NCBI GenBank assembly: GCA_033032865.1
Contig: JAWHQI010000327.1
Location: forward strand, 1,698,501-1,762,500
From: Dactylorhiza incarnata
Lineage: Eukaryota > Streptophyta > Magnoliopsida > Asparagales > Orchidaceae
Length of the DNA: 64,000 nt
Reading direction: 5' to 3'
Shown: positions 1-11,306 of the stretch, one piece after another
Layout: each line of letters begins with the position of its first letter
Position numbering within the stretch: the first letter of the stretch is position 1
Position numbers and translations under genes: made by a program
Notes under the pieces: model-generated
Databases searched by the model: none
What the model saw: the letters and a program-made list of their open reading frames with translations, nothing else
What the model was told of the DNA's origin: nothing

Positions 1-1149
1 AAATTTGTATTGGAGTGCTTCACATGCAAGCGGGTGAAGGCCGATCATGGTAGGCATGGAGGAAAACTGACCCCTTTGGAGATCCCCATGTGGAAATGGG
101 AAAGCATATCGATGGACCTTATTACGGGTTTGCCGAGGTCCCCTCGTGGACATGATTCAGTCTGGGTTATAGTTGATCGATTGACGAAGTGTGCGCATTT
201 CGTCCCCTTCAAAGTCGGCTATTCTATGAAGAAGATAGCAGAGTTATATTTGGATGAGGTCATTCGTTTGCATGGAGTGCCAGTGAGTATCGTGTCAGAT
301 CGAGACTCCGGGTTTACGTCGCGATTCTGGCAGAGCTTACAGGGAGCCTTGGGCACCGACCTCTGGTTTTCGACCGCATACCATCCGCAGACCAATGGTC
401 AAACGGAGCGAGTTAATCAGATCGTGGAAGACATGATCAGGTGCTACATTTTGGAGCATGGTAGAGCTTGGGATGAGCGCCTCAGACTCATGGAGTTTGC
501 ATATAATAATAGCTTCCAAGAAAGTCTGCATATGGCCCCTTTTGAAGCGTTGTATGGGAGGCGCTGCAAGACTCCCTTGTTTTGGGCCGAAGTCGGTGAG
601 AGACCGTTGCTAGGTCCGGAAGCTTTAATGGAAATGGAGGAGGCGGTGACTAATATTCGGGAGAAGCTCCACGTTGCTCAGGAGCGGTACGAAAAGTATG
701 CCAATCAATGAAGGGCAGATCTGGAGTTTGCGGTTGGGGACAGTGTTTTTCTGAAGGTCTCTCCGATGCCAGACGTTAAAAGATTTGGGAAGAACCACAA
801 GTTGGATCCCAGATATGTTGGGCCATTTCAGGTCGTTGAGCACATCAGAGTGTCCGCTTATAGATTGGAGTTACCTGCTACCTTCCCTGGCGTCCATGAT
901 GTGTTCCATGTGAGTCAGTTAAGGAAGTGTGTCCGCAGCAATCGTCAAGTCCTCGATTCGGTGCCTCAGATTCAACCCAATTTATCTTATGTTGAGGAGC
1001 CTGTTCGGATTTTGGAAACCCAAGAGCGGGTGTTGCGTAGGAAAACCATCCCCATGGTAAAAGTCCTTTGGCGGAATCATGACGCCGAGAGCGCAACATG
1101 GGAGCTGGAATCGGCTATGCGGGAATCTCATCCGCACCTTTTCAATTAA
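1..1149 (+). pseudogene. Ty3/gypsy chromovirus pol 3' end: integrase and chromodomain
   Basis: The window opens inside a pol gene; the frame is open from base 1. Residues near the start (CFTCKRVKADH) are the end of the integrase zinc-binding domain. The catalytic core follows, with the acidic residues in MDLITGLP, VSDRDSGF and QTNGQTERVNQ. A TGA at 709-711 breaks the frame where this family normally has an arginine codon, and the same frame resumes at once. The second part (766-1149) ends in a chromodomain-like segment (VKVLWRNHDAESATWE), which marks the chromovirus clade, most like Tekay/Del. Integrase would insert the cDNA and the chromodomain would guide it to chromatin; that is family knowledge. 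Gag, protease and RT lie upstream of the window. With a nonsense codon the copy is most likely inactive. Confidence 0.93.
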
Positions 1150-1257
1150 TTGGCTCAGGTAAAAATCTTCTTTTCTTTTTCCTGCACCATTTGATTATCT
1201 ATCCTAGATTTCCTTTCCTGCGTCATGTATGATACATTTTAATGTGATGGTAAATCT

Positions 1258-1715
1258 CAAGGTTTTGAGAACCGGACCGGAGATTGAACCGGAACAAGGA
1301 GAGGTTCAAGGTCGAACCGGTCGAACCGGTCCGACCGTGATTGAACCGTAATAACCTAATTATATAAAACATATTTTAGTATTATTTGATTTTTTATCAT
1401 CACAAATAACTCGAGCTATTTTTTTTAGCTTGAGCTCGACCCTCGTTTTAAATGAGCTCTAGCACGCCGAGCTTGGTGCAAGCTCGCCGAGCTTGGCTCG
1501 AGCTCGAAAGTTATCTTATTACTTAATAATTATATAATGAATAATAATTAAATAATATATATTATCTAATTATTATGTAATAATTAAATAATGTAAATAT
1601 ATATATATATATTATATAGTTATTATTTAATAATTAAAATATATATAGTTTTGGATCAATACGAAAGAGAGAGAGAGAGAGGAGAGAGGAGAGAGGGAGG
1701 GGAGAGCCGCAATGT

Positions 1716-1759
<44 letters not shown>

Positions 1760-2172
1760 GGAGGGGAGAGCGAGGCATTGTGGCAGAGAGAGAGGAGAGA
1801 GGAGAGAGGGAGGGGAGAGAGAGAGGCGACGTGGAAAGAGAGAGGGAGAGAGATATATTTAATTATTTATTTTATATTAGTTAAAGTTTAGTCTCACATC
1901 GTTAATAACAATTTTCTCTCCCAATACTCACCTATAATTAAAGTGGAGCCTAAAAATTAATCCTGAAAATGTGAAATGGCCTGTAATTGCTAACCGCCCG
2001 GTTATCTTGAAACCGGCCCGGTTTTCGGTTATCCGGTTCAACCGCCCGGTTAACCGGTTCTGGGCCGGTTTTTGGCTGGCACGGTTTTGAGCACCGGATC
2101 GGACCAGGAGTGGAACCGGTTGGCGGTCCAACCGGTTGAACCGGCCGGTCCGGTCCGGTTTTTAAAACCTTG
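1258..2172. mobile_element. Non-autonomous hAT-like DNA transposon
   Basis: This 915-bp element sits between the chromodomain ORF and the 3' LTR of the gypsy element. It starts CAAGGTTTT and ends AAAACCTTG, so its termini are inverted repeats. The flanks GTAAATCT (1250-1257) and ATAAATCT (2173-2180) form an 8-bp duplication with one mismatch, the size expected for hAT. Both arms are packed with AACCGG motifs (1270-1345 and 1990-2165). The centre is AT-rich with a long GA tract (1664-1856). No transposase ORF is present, and the ORFs over the GA tract are low-complexity artefacts. Superfamily assignment rests on TSD length and the CAAGG end. Confidence 0.7.
1664..1856. repeat. GA-rich microsatellite tract
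   Basis: Runs of GAGAGA with interspersed GGGAGGGG and two 'gtggcagagag' repeats form about 190 bp of purine-rich DNA inside the hAT-like element. It has no coding meaning. Confidence 0.85.
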
Positions 2173-2218
2173 ATAAATCTCTTTTTTTGCCCTACGTCAA
2201 GTTTCGGGACGAAACTTT

Positions 2219-2235
2219 CTTTTAGGGGGAGTGGC
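2219..2235 (+). other. Polypurine tract of the gypsy element
   Basis: The purine run TTTAGGGGGAG lies directly before the LTR start TGTAATGCCC. It follows the 'caagtttcgggacgaaac' stretch common upstream of chromovirus 3' LTRs. It would prime plus-strand DNA synthesis. Confidence 0.75.
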
Positions 2236-2731
2236 TGTAATGCCCCCGATTTTTCGGTATTTGTTTGATTCAGTGATATTGTGTTAATGACGTCGGGGCG
2301 TTACTTTTAACGTCGAGTTAGCGGCGCGTTGCCGTTTGCGCGTTTTCGCGTCCGTTTGGGTCAAGTCGACCAAATTTTGCGTCGACCCGGAATTGGAAAA
2401 TTTTACGTTCGGAAATTTGATTATTTAATTTTAGACTTGCCTATCAAGTTTCGTCGCGATCCGAGCCATTTTGGAGCCTCGGCGTATTTTAGGAGTTTTG
2501 TATATATTTAAAGCTCGTCGTAACTTCCGCCATTCATATCTCGAAAACGGCACGTCGGATTTTGATTCCAACTTCGCCGTTGGATTCGTAACGCCGCCGT
2601 TCACTTTAGGCGAAATTTTCGTCGGATTCGACGTTCATTTATTTTTAGTTATAAAATAATAATAATAATAATATTATAAAAAAAATCAGCTTTCATTATT
2701 AGAAGCATGCGTCTACTCACCCTCCCTCTTA

Positions 2732-2935
2732 CGTCGACTCCTTGCATGCTGGCGTCGATTTCTCCAGCTCCACATGCGTCGACTTCCCTCTTCCTCTTGC
2801 GTCGACTCCTTGCATGTTGGCGTCGATTTCTCCAGCTCCACATGCGTCGACTTCCCTCTTCCTCTTGCGTCGACTCCTTGCATGCTGGCGTCGATTTCTC
2901 CAGCTCCACATGCGTCGACTTCCCTCCTCCCCTTG
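2732..2935. repeat. Tandem repeat, 3 copies of 68 bp
   Basis: CGTCGACTCCTTGCATG starts at 2732, 2800 and 2868, and CGTCGAC recurs at 2936, giving a regular 68-bp period. Each unit holds CGTCGA three times. The array lies in the U3 part of the gypsy LTR and may carry regulatory sites, which is inference only. Confidence 0.9.
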
Positions 2936-3570
2936 CGTCGACAACTTCAGCTTCTGCTATTATTAATAGTAATAATAATAATGATATTATTATTATTAAA
3001 ATTATATGTTGTTGCCTAAAAGAAAACGAGTCTGCTTCTTCCTCATTCTGTCTGAACCAGAGAGAAAAGCGAGCGGCGGGAGTGGCGATTTCGTGAATCT
3101 TCCGGACGCCGCCGACGGAGCACTCAACAAGAGCTTCGTCCTCGTGGTAATTTCCTCCCGCTTCGTGAAACTTTTTCGTTAGGTCTTTTGTACCCTAACC
3201 TTTTCTAGCCCGATCTCTTGTAGATCTTGACTCCTCTCGCCTTCTCGTAACCCGATCTACAACAGGGAGCGATTCGGAGAGTTTTTCCAGCAAAACCTAA
3301 GGCAAGTGGTGTTCTTGCCCTTGCTCTTTCTCTTTGCCATATAACCGCTCCAAGCCGGTGCTCTCGATCTAACTGCGCCTTATCTCCTTTTTATTCTCTA
3401 TTATTGCTGCTAATAATTTGGCATTATGCCAGTTAATGAAAGATCAAAAAGATTTTTGTTAGCTTCATATTTCCTTGATTTTCCTCATTTGATACTTGCC
3501 TTATGGTATGATATGTTCTGTTGGGCCTCGCCCTTTCCCTTTGAAATTGCATGAAAATATAAATTCTGTT

Positions 3571-3735
3571 GGAGGCCGTACGCGGTGTGGTTTTTGCCCC
3601 CGGTGCGGCGCTCTTTTAAGCTTTTGATTAGGAGGTTGTACGCGGTGTGGTTTTTGCCCCCGGTGCGGTGTCCTCTTAAGCATTTTGATTGGGAGTCCGT
3701 ACGCGGTGTGGTTTTTGCCCCCGGTGCGGTGCTCT
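3571..3735. repeat. Tandem repeat, about 3 copies of 60-61 bp
   Basis: The block GTACGCGGTGTGGTTTTTGC recurs at 3578, 3638 and 3699, each followed by CCCCCGGTGCGG. It is a second array inside the same LTR. Confidence 0.88.
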
Positions 3736-4745
3736 TCTTTTGGATGAGCTGATCAGTCTCTTTAATTCTGAACAAGAGTAACATGATTAATAAGTTGAAA
3801 ACGGATGGCTTTTCTTTTGCTTATGGCGAGTTTTGTCATCGCCTGTATTCTCACCTTTGTTTGGTGAGCATATTCTGTTGATTTTTAGTTGCTCTGCTGT
3901 TTCCTTTTCTGCTGGTGATTAGATATTTCTGCTGTTTCTTTTCCTGTCGATTACTTGCTGCTAGCTTTGTCATGACTGATCCTTGCAGCTTCTGTTTCCC
4001 TCCGGTCTCGCGGAGGTTTGCTTACTTTCTTATTTTCTGCACCACTTGTACTTGTTTCTGAGGTGTTCTTTCTTTGAATGCCTCAGGTTCCGGACAGTAG
4101 TAGGTGTTAGTGCGGAGCTTCTTTAGTTGTCGTCTTCTGACTCTCTTGAGGTAGAGCTTTCTGTGGACTTGTCGGCCCATGGGTTCGTGTCAGGTGTTGA
4201 CGCCCGTGGTGCCGTTTAGTTAGATTTTTGTTTCACTGCTGCTGTTACTTGTGTACTACTTTTGAACACTTGTTCTGGAATGGTTAGATATTGGTGGGCT
4301 TTATGGCTCCTTGTTAGATATGTTAAGGTAATTGTTGCATTGCATATCATGTTTTGAAATGCTAATCTCACTACTTTCTGCGCGTGATAAATCTACTTTT
4401 ATATATAGTAAATCCACACATTCGATCTTGCATGGTGCACCTCACTAGGTCTTCATGTTCACTTAGGCCACTAAGTAATTAAATCAAGTATTTTTCCGCT
4501 GCGTAAAACTATATTTTTAAAAGCGTGGATTAGTTGATCCACCTAGCCGAGGGACGCGACTTGTTAATCTTTTTGCATAAATTATATTTAAATCTCTTTG
4601 AGTTAATAATAATATTTGCTTGACTGCGAAGAAGGATGAATTGCCTTAACGTCAGTAGGCGTCCCCTACGTGACGTGGGATCACAATGCGTAGCTTTCCC
4701 TACTCTGATAGCATTTTAAATGTTGGGAAAATGCGGGTTGTGACA

Positions 4746-4933
4746 ACAGTAGCCGGCAACAAGAGAAGGTGAAGGGAGTAAGAGGTTCCACATTGCCTAT
4801 GATTGGTGGTATTTATAGCGCTAGGGTTGGGACCCACCGAAAGATTCTTTCGTGGTTAGCAGCTGACCGACGAACACCATGGGTTGGACTTTTCTTTACG
4901 AGCTTAAGATAATCTCGCAAAGAGCGGGGATTG
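4746..4933. other. Unassigned spacer between two LTR sequences
   Basis: About 190 bp follow the gypsy LTR end. There is a TATA-like 'gtatttatagcgc' near 4810 but no ORF, terminal repeat or homology recognised in the window. It may be flanking DNA of either LTR. Confidence 0.4.
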
Positions 4934-5740
4934 TGTACAACCCTGGGTTCGCCGAGGAGAGGAGCTGAGACCCGTTTAGGCGAAGCGTGCAGGGTGAGAC
5001 GAGTAAGTCCTTTAGCCTTGCGAGCGAGACAAGTGGGTGCTCGCGCCCCAGTGGGCGAGACGATTAAGGGCTCGCGGCTTGCGGCGAGGAAAGCAAATGC
5101 TAACGCATTGCGGAGAGCGGATGGAAAGGTCGGGGCGAGCGAGGGCTCGCAGTCCCGCGGCGCACGGATCGTGAATGGGGCCGAGCTCGCCTATCTAGCG
5201 AGGTTGAGGCCAGGCGAGGGTCCGCCGAGAGCCGACCAGCGAGCTGAGAGCAGGACTCTTCCGACTCTCGCCTCTCTTACGAGGCGAGTCAGGTGTTTGG
5301 GTGTAATATTTTATTCCTATTTATTCAGACCGGTCTGCCTATAGCCATTCCAAACAGCAGAGTTTGACTGTTGCCAGACCATTTTGGGGTGCATTTAGCA
5401 AAACTAAAAGGCGGAGTTACGCTATTAGCAGACCTAGTTGAGAAAACTATATATAGAACCTGAAGGGCACCTTTGGAGAGGATTCCAGTTTCTTTGGCTT
5501 CTTTCTCCTCAGGACTTTGGTTAGCTCCTCAGGCTCTCCAAGGTGCCCAGTTTCAGCTTTGGCTTGGGAGGGGAAACACTCTAAAGATCTTCCGGGTGTG
5601 TGGTGGGACCTCCACGCTGCAGCAAATGGTCGGTGTTTAGTTCTAAGTCTTCGGTCAAGTTCTTCTTCGGGACCAGTAAGTGCTAGTCGCCCCCTCTTAG
5701 GGGTCTGAACTCCTTGTTGGGCTGATTCTCGGTTCCAACA
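4934..5740 (+). repeat. LTR-like sequence, related to 62122-62860
   Basis: The probable limits are TGTACAACCC and GGTTCCAACA. A TATA-like TATATATAG lies at 5448-5456. From about 5345 onward it aligns by eye with 62490-62845 (shared 'cagcagagtttgactg', 'aagggcacctt', 'gatcttccgggtgtgtgg'), whereas the upstream part is only loosely alike and rich in GCGAG. This pattern, conserved R/U5 with diverged U3, suits two LTRs of related elements. No TSD matches at the chosen ends (GATTG against TAGAG), so it may be truncated. The ORF at 4931-5344 shows no known domain and is not called a gene. Confidence 0.5.
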
Positions 5741-5992
5741 TAGAGTATATACACTTTTGGTGAAAACATGTAAAGCCTTAAGGCCAAAACATTGATTGTG
5801 TGTACATTCCTAGTAATAATGTGGACATTCATGTTAATTAAATAAAATGCTTCCTCAGGCTTTTATCTCTGTGGTGCGTGGTTATATAATTGTTGATTTT
5901 CATTACGTAACTTTTTGTTTGTGCGCTCGATATGACATGAGGTCCCGATCGGACCTACTATTATATTGTTTGTTACATTCAGGGTGTTACAC
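5741..5992 (+). repeat. Short LTR fragment ending TGTTACA
   Basis: The segment ends AGGGTGTTACA, a typical gypsy LTR end. CCAAC stands on both sides (5735-5739 and 5993-5997), which could be a TSD, but the left edge lacks the expected TG. It interrupts the minus-strand gag remnant that starts at 5993. It is called a decayed or truncated solo LTR. Confidence 0.35.
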
Positions 5993-6334
5993 CAACTCCT
6001 CCTCCAAGTTTTCGATCCGCTCTTCATAATTATTCTCAAGCTAATCACACTTTTGTTTCAGCTCCACATTTGCATCAGGGCAATCTTGGACTTGGGCCCT
6101 CAGTAGTTCTAGCTCTCCGCAAGCCGACAACACTTACTTAATGGACTCTAGTTCTCTGCGAACATATATGTGATCCTTCTCCACCGCAGTCATGCGCTTG
6201 TCCCAATTCATCAACGCAAGATTCAAGTGTCCTTCCTCACGAGATTTACTTTGGCTTCGATTATTACTTTCAGCTTGTTGCATGAACTCCCTGCCACGCT
6301 CGTCTATGCTTGAGCTGCCCATTTCACCGACCAT
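5993..6334 (-). pseudogene. Ty3/gypsy gag N-terminal remnant
   Basis: Read on the minus strand from ATG at 6334, the first 66 codons give a charged protein (MVGEMGSSSIDERGREF...). A stop at about 6134 breaks it, and the same frame continues with coiled-coil-like residues (LENNYEERIENLEEEL) up to 5993, with another stop near 6040. It begins 42 bp after a primer-binding site, where gag should begin. Gag would form the virus-like particle. The rest is missing, cut at 5992. The assignment rests on position next to the PBS and LTR more than on residue similarity. Confidence 0.6.
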
Positions 6335-6375
6335 CTAGTCTTCTTGTGGCACCAACCACGAACTTTAATCAACTC

Positions 6376-6388
6376 GACTCTGATACCA
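6376..6388 (-). other. Primer-binding site (initiator Met tRNA type)
   Basis: The minus strand reads TGGTATCAGAGTC, complementary to the 3' end of plant initiator tRNA-Met. It lies two bases inside the LTR end at 6391. This fixes the element as minus-strand and makes 6391-8515 its 5' LTR. Confidence 0.85.
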
Positions 6389-6503
6389 ACTGTCACGAAT
6401 TTGTCTCTTGACAAGCTCATGTGATGCCTTAGCTCCTCTTTGTCATTCTGCGTAACCTAGCTAAGTCAGCCTCATATAAGATCTTGTTGGTGATGAAAAG
6501 AAG

Positions 6504-8171
6504 TGTTGGGATCATTGCTCACAATGTCCTAGATTTGGAGAAGTCCATTTCTAAGTCAAAGATATATCTCAGAATGTATTTGATATACTCTCTAGAATCT
6601 ATGTGCAGGAGATCAGGTCAGGCAAAATGTTCATGGAATTTATCCAAGTTCAGAAGCGTCGAGACATCATACATCGCTCGACGCCTGTGACCCAGAAGCG
6701 TTGACTCATGTCTACTACTCAAATAGACAAGGTCGCCGCTGAAGTTCTGAGACCAAGTTCAGTAGCGTCGAGCCGAGGTGCATTGCTCGACGCCTTGGAA
6801 AGAGAAGTGTCGACTTAACTTCAGTCAGCTCAGCGCCAACTAGAAGTTCTGAGTTCAAGTTAGAAAGCGTCGAGCCAAGTTATATTGCTCGAAGCCTTGG
6901 AAAGAGAAGTGTCGACTTAACTTCAGTCAGCTCAGCGCCAACTAGAAGTTCTGAGTTCAAGTTAGAAAGCGTCGAGCCAAGTTATATTGCTCGAAGCCTT
7001 GGAATGAGAAGTGTTGACTTAACTCTTATCTGCCCAGCATCATCCAGAAGTGTAGAGATATGAAGACAAAGTTAAAAGGCGTCGACTGAGTGATGATTAC
7101 TCAACGCCTGAGAAGGAGGAGCCGAGAGCTTCAGTCTAAGGAGTATGCGTCGAGTGTTGCTCGACGCCTAATTGAGAAAGCGTTGACAAAGACAGTAAGC
7201 GCTCAACGCCTTTTCTACAGATAGTCTGAACGGAGGAATTTCTTCTACAGCTGGCTGAGCTTTTGTTTCTGATAAAGACCGTTGAAAACATAACGTCATG
7301 CTGACGTGGAGGATCGTAACTGTAATTGCAGATGGCGGGCTATAAATAGAAGGCATGACCCAAGGGTTATGTAGCTAAGCATTAAAGCAGTGAAGAAAAA
7401 TTTTAAAAGCTATTATTGTTTTTCAAGTAAAAGTTTGAGAAGGATTTCTGAGAAGTCATCTTCCCTTTCAGAACCAATCTGATTTGAAGAATTCATTCAG
7501 CAATCTGGTGCTGATATCTTTTTCTGAAAGGAAGAGGTCAAGAAGGAAGAATCTGTCTTCCTAAGAAGAAGAACAGTCATCACAGCCTATCGAATCAAGA
7601 AGATCATTTGCTGCTGCTGTTCTATTGAAGGTTTCTGTCTGATCATTCAGGCAGATCAAGAAGGCTCAACAATTGCAAATCTGAGTCTAAGTATTTGTTA
7701 CTTTCTTTCTGAATTTCTGTAGGATCTGAGTTGTCAGATCTGAGTGTAGGATCTGTCAAGGATCTGAGTTGTAAGATCAGGTGTGATCTGAGTTGTAGGA
7801 TTCAGGGGTGAATCTGAGTTGTAAGCCTAGTTATAAAGGCTGAGTTAGAATCTGTGTGATCTGAGATTGTAAGATCCTTTGGCGATCTGAGCTGTAAGAC
7901 CTGTTTGTGGTCTGAGATTTGGAGGAGTTATAAACCCTATCTAGTACACTACTAGAAGGGTAGAAGGGGGAAAGTGGATTACCCAAGATAAGGGGAACCA
8001 CTATAAAAATCTGTGTGTTCTTTTCTGTGGTGTTATTTTTCTTGAAAGCTCTGATCAGATTTATCTAGGTTATATTCAAGAACTGCAATAAATTTAAATA
8101 ACCTATTCACCCCCCCCCCCCCCCCCCCCCCCCCCTCTAGGTGATTAGCTACCCTTATATTAAGTCTTTCA
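6504..8171 (+). repeat. Solo LTR of a SIRE-like copia element, TSD AGAAG
   Basis: The sequence starts TGTTGGGATC and ends CTTTCA. AGAAG flanks both sides exactly (6499-6503 and 8172-8176). No internal region remains, so this is a solo LTR left by LTR-LTR recombination. Within it are a TATAAATA box at 7341, three 102-bp tandem units (from 6744, 6846 and 6948) rich in CGTCGAG, a zone of 'gatctgagttgta' repeats (7720-7920), and the 'attcac-Cn-tctag' terminal motif typical of SIRE-type LTRs with a 26-C tract (8110-8135). Confidence 0.9.
6744..7049. repeat. Tandem repeat, 3 copies of about 102 bp
   Basis: GTTCTGAG begins units at 6744, 6846 and 6948; the last two are nearly identical. Each unit has a GCGTCGAGCC and a GTGTCGACTTAAC block. 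The array is upstream of the TATA box of the solo LTR. Confidence 0.88.
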
Positions 8172-8517
8172 AGAAGAATAGAGAAAGCCCTCAAAAGAAA
8201 GCTCACAAGTGAAAGAACTTCATTGCTTGTCCAAAATTTGGATACCTTACAAATGAGGGGCCTCACCTTTTATAGCTAGGCCCCAAAGAATCTTCCCTCC
8301 AAAGTATGGAAGGATCTAGAATGCCTACTTTATAGACTATTCTATACACATCTCTGGTATCTACATGATGCATGAATCATCCATCTTATTCTAGAATGCT
8401 ATCATGAGTCAACTCTAGAATTCTTCATCATCTTCATGCCTCTTTTTATGTACAAGACTCCAGATTTCTCTAGAGTCCTCTCAGGGCTTAACCCCAAAGA
8501 TGAAGAGTCGTGACAAG

Positions 8518-8909
8518 CAGGGGCGGATCCAGAGGAGGGCCCGAGGGACACTGACACCCCCATTATTTTTCATAATTGTTAGTGAATTTAGATTCCTCTC
8601 GTCGAGGCAATGAATTTTGACTACTTATATGTCAATACGGTGGTCAGATGAAGGAGAAACAGCTCCGATAAGATGAAATCGTTCTCACGTCACGTAACTA
8701 GTTTGTTTTGGGACAAATATTGGCTATTCACGGATCAAAGTTGGCTATTCGCAGATCAAATTTAGCTATTCGCAGATCAAGTTCAGCTATGTGCACCCCC
8801 AAAATTAATTTCCAACATGTGACCCACGACCATCCTACTCACCCCGCTATCATTTGTGTTTAAAAATTTTTTGTGCACCCCAATTTATAATTTTCTGGAT
8901 CCGCTACTA
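8518..8909. mobile_element. hAT-type MITE, 392 bp, TSD GTGACAAG
   Basis: The ends CAGGGGCGGATCCAGA and (reversed) TAGTAGCGGATCCAGA match at 13 of 16 positions. The 8-bp sequence GTGACAAG stands on both sides (8510-8517 and 8910-8917), as expected for hAT. The interior is non-coding, with three 'ttcgcagatcaa' repeats near 8735-8785. It landed across the outer edge of the gypsy LTR. Confidence 0.88.
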
Positions 8910-8917
8910 GTGACAAG

Positions 8918-9959
8918 TCGCTCCTGGCGAAATTTTTCGGAACCCTAAAAAGAAGAATTTTTGCGCTATTTAGAGAAGGAAACTCACACTTTACCGGTCT
9001 CCCAAAATTGCGATATGTATCGAGCTCTCCTTTAACCAAGACTTAGATTTACAAACGAAGCCCGGTCTGAAAATAATAACTATTTATTCTTGGTCACATA
9101 ATATTGCTGATTAGCCTACATATTTTTGTAGAAAATAGCCACACACGTGTGCAACATGGATTGGGTAGTGGTGGTGGAAAAAAACAAAAGCTGATGTGGA
9201 CAACGCATGTGATCATGTGAATCAGACGTTTATTTTGGAAGTGTTTGACAAAGTTTCTCGAGTGTGGTATGGATAAGCTTGAGCAGCATAAGTTGGGCCC
9301 CACATTTTTTGTTGTTTTCTGAATTAATTCCACATCCAACCGCTGGATGTGATTGCCTCTTCACGGCGGCGACAGGTGAGTGCCCTATCAACTTATCGAT
9401 CATCTTCCAGCCTATCCAATTTATATTGTTTTATATAGAAAATTGATTAGCTTTATATGTTCTTATTTAATATTATATGAGTTTCTAAGTATAGTTGGTG
9501 GTATAAATAAATAATTGAAAATATTCCTGTGCGAGAGGCAGTGGGCTCCGTTTATATCCGCGTTTCGGACGATCCGGGATGATCTCTATTGACTATTGAG
9601 ATTGAATATTGAATGGAGCTCCATGGAGATAGAAACGGATCACTTTTTCTTTTACGGTTTTTTATTTTAGATCTCAATCGTTGTTTTTTTCACGTGGCAA
9701 TATATCACGGGTCCTCGACTCTGATTTCAGAAAGGGACTGAGATGTAAAAAATCTTTCCCTCCCATATGGTCAACCGCACATACTTCAACCGTGACTGTA
9801 CTTCGGCCACGACATTACTCATGCACAACGGTGCTCCCGCCACTCATAAACCCACGCTGCGCCCAATATTTATAAGATTTAAAGTAATCTATAAAGATTA
9901 TATTATAAGATTTATAATATTTATAAGATATATAATATCGATGACGATTTATAAAAAAA
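8918..9959. other. Unassigned DNA
   Basis: About 1 kb with no ORF that matches a known family, no terminal repeats and no clear relation to other parts of the window. The short ORFs at 9094-9446 and 9681-9875 look like chance. It may be old flanking DNA. Confidence 0.5.
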
Positions 9960-10320
9960 ATATTGAGAGCCACGATGGGAGAGAAAGAGTGGAGAGAGAG
10001 GAGAGAGAGTGGAGAGAGAGGGGACTTAAAAACATTTCTTTAGCATGTGAGAGAGTGAGAGAGGGAGAGAGTGGACTAGTGGAGAGAGTGGAGATAGAGG
10101 GGAGAGAGGGTTCCTTGAGAGAGAGAAGAGTAATTTTGTTTAAACTTCAGGGATAATTTGGGAAAGATCAATGTTGCACCAAAGAATTTATTTCTCTTAT
10201 ATTATAGTGTATATATATATATGGAGAGGGTTTCGTCATCCGAAATGAAGAGAGAGAAAGAGAGAGAGAGCTTTGATGATTTTGAAAGCCCTAAAGAGTA
10301 ATATCCAGTGCAGCTTTGAT
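9960..10320. repeat. GA-rich tract with AT-rich interruption
   Basis: Purine runs (GAGAGAGTGG and similar) fill 9970-10135 and 10220-10270. Between them 'atgttgcaccaaagaa' near 10170 matches the 5' region of the Helitron-like elements at 10442-11309 and 37321-37888, so a decayed relative may lie here. Confidence 0.6.
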
Positions 10321-10441
10321 AATTTAATTTAGACAGTTCATCTGATGTAGATGGACGACCGAGATCATCTTCTTTTTAATTCCATCAATTAGCAAGTCAC
10401 TCATATTTCTTTTTAAGATTATATATATATATATACACACA

Positions 10442-11306
10442 CGAGCAGCTCTGCACAGGCTTCTCCTGTGCTCGCTGACTCTTAGTGGGTTGCACCCACA
10501 TTCGAGCGGGTTGCGCCGGCATTTGAGCGGGCTACGTCTACATATGAGTGGGATGCGCCCGCTTATACAGTGGGTTGCGGCCGTATATGAGCACTTACCT
10601 TTCATCCAAAACACATACATATGAGTACTTAAAATTGCCGTAAAAATATGAATCAATATTACTAATTTTATTTTGAAAGAAAATGTAAATTTTTACCTAA
10701 AAAATCAATTTCTCACTCTCTTTCTCTTCTGTCCCCCTCTCCCTCCAATCCCTAAATGTAGGTATTCGCCCGGCCGGCGACAACAGTACCCGGCCGGCGA
10801 CGGCGGGCTTTGACCGCCCCCGGCGGGATTCGCCCGGGCGGGCTCGCCCCCGTCCAAGCGCGATAATACCGGACCCGCGACGGCGGACTTCGCTCGCCCC
10901 CGGCGAGCTACGCCCATGACGCTCCGGGCTGTGCCCGCATCAAGTCGTTTGCGCCCACAACATATACATATGAATACTTAAAATGATCGCACAAAAATTT
11001 TAATTAATATTTTATAATTGTTTTTTTTTCAAAAACATTTATATTTTAACACAAATCATTTTAAAGTAGGTCTAATGATTACCTATCATAGTAGGTGTAG
11101 GAGATCTATTAAAAACTTTTGGATTTTATGAATTCCCACCATTATCTTTATTATAGGAATTTTGTGTAATTACATAAATAGCTATTATATTTTATGAATT
11201 TCCATTTTTTCATAATATATGTTAAGTCATAGGAGTAAAAGAATGAGACTATATTTGGCAATTTTGAATGTTGCACCAAAGGTCACTTCTTGCATATAGT
11301 AGTTAA

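Larger units (their letters stand above)
2236..4745 (+). repeat. 3' LTR of the Ty3/gypsy chromovirus (about 2.5 kb)
   Basis: The LTR begins TGTAATGCCCCCG just after the polypurine tract and ends GGTTGTGACA, so its ends match TGT...ACA. Its length of 2,510 bp is at the long end but usual for Tekay-type elements. It carries two internal tandem arrays (2732-2935 and 3571-3735) and a conserved gypsy LTR end region with ACGTGACGTGGG near 4670. No coding sequence is believable inside it; the ORFs at 2649-3096 and 3485-3784 only read through the tandem repeats. The 5' LTR is outside the window, so the age and TSD of the element cannot be read. Confidence 0.85.
6391..8515 (-). repeat. 5' LTR of a minus-strand gypsy element, interrupted
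   Basis: Read on the minus strand the LTR starts TGTCACGA at 8515 and ends TCGTGACA at 6391, a perfect 8-bp terminal inverted repeat. A TATAAAA box lies at about 8263-8270 on the minus strand. A copia-type LTR with its TSD occupies 6499-8171, so the LTR itself is about 450 bp. A MITE (8518-8909) duplicated its outer edge. The neighbouring PBS and gag start support the call. No 3' LTR is seen in the window. Confidence 0.75.

Noticed and set aside
2649..3096. ORFs of 60-129 codons near the gypsy LTR tandem repeat
   Set aside because: The peptides repeat with the 68-bp period on both strands and lie inside an LTR.
5517..5708. Small ORF as a host gene
   Set aside because: It lies within the LTR-like sequence that recurs at 62500-62860.
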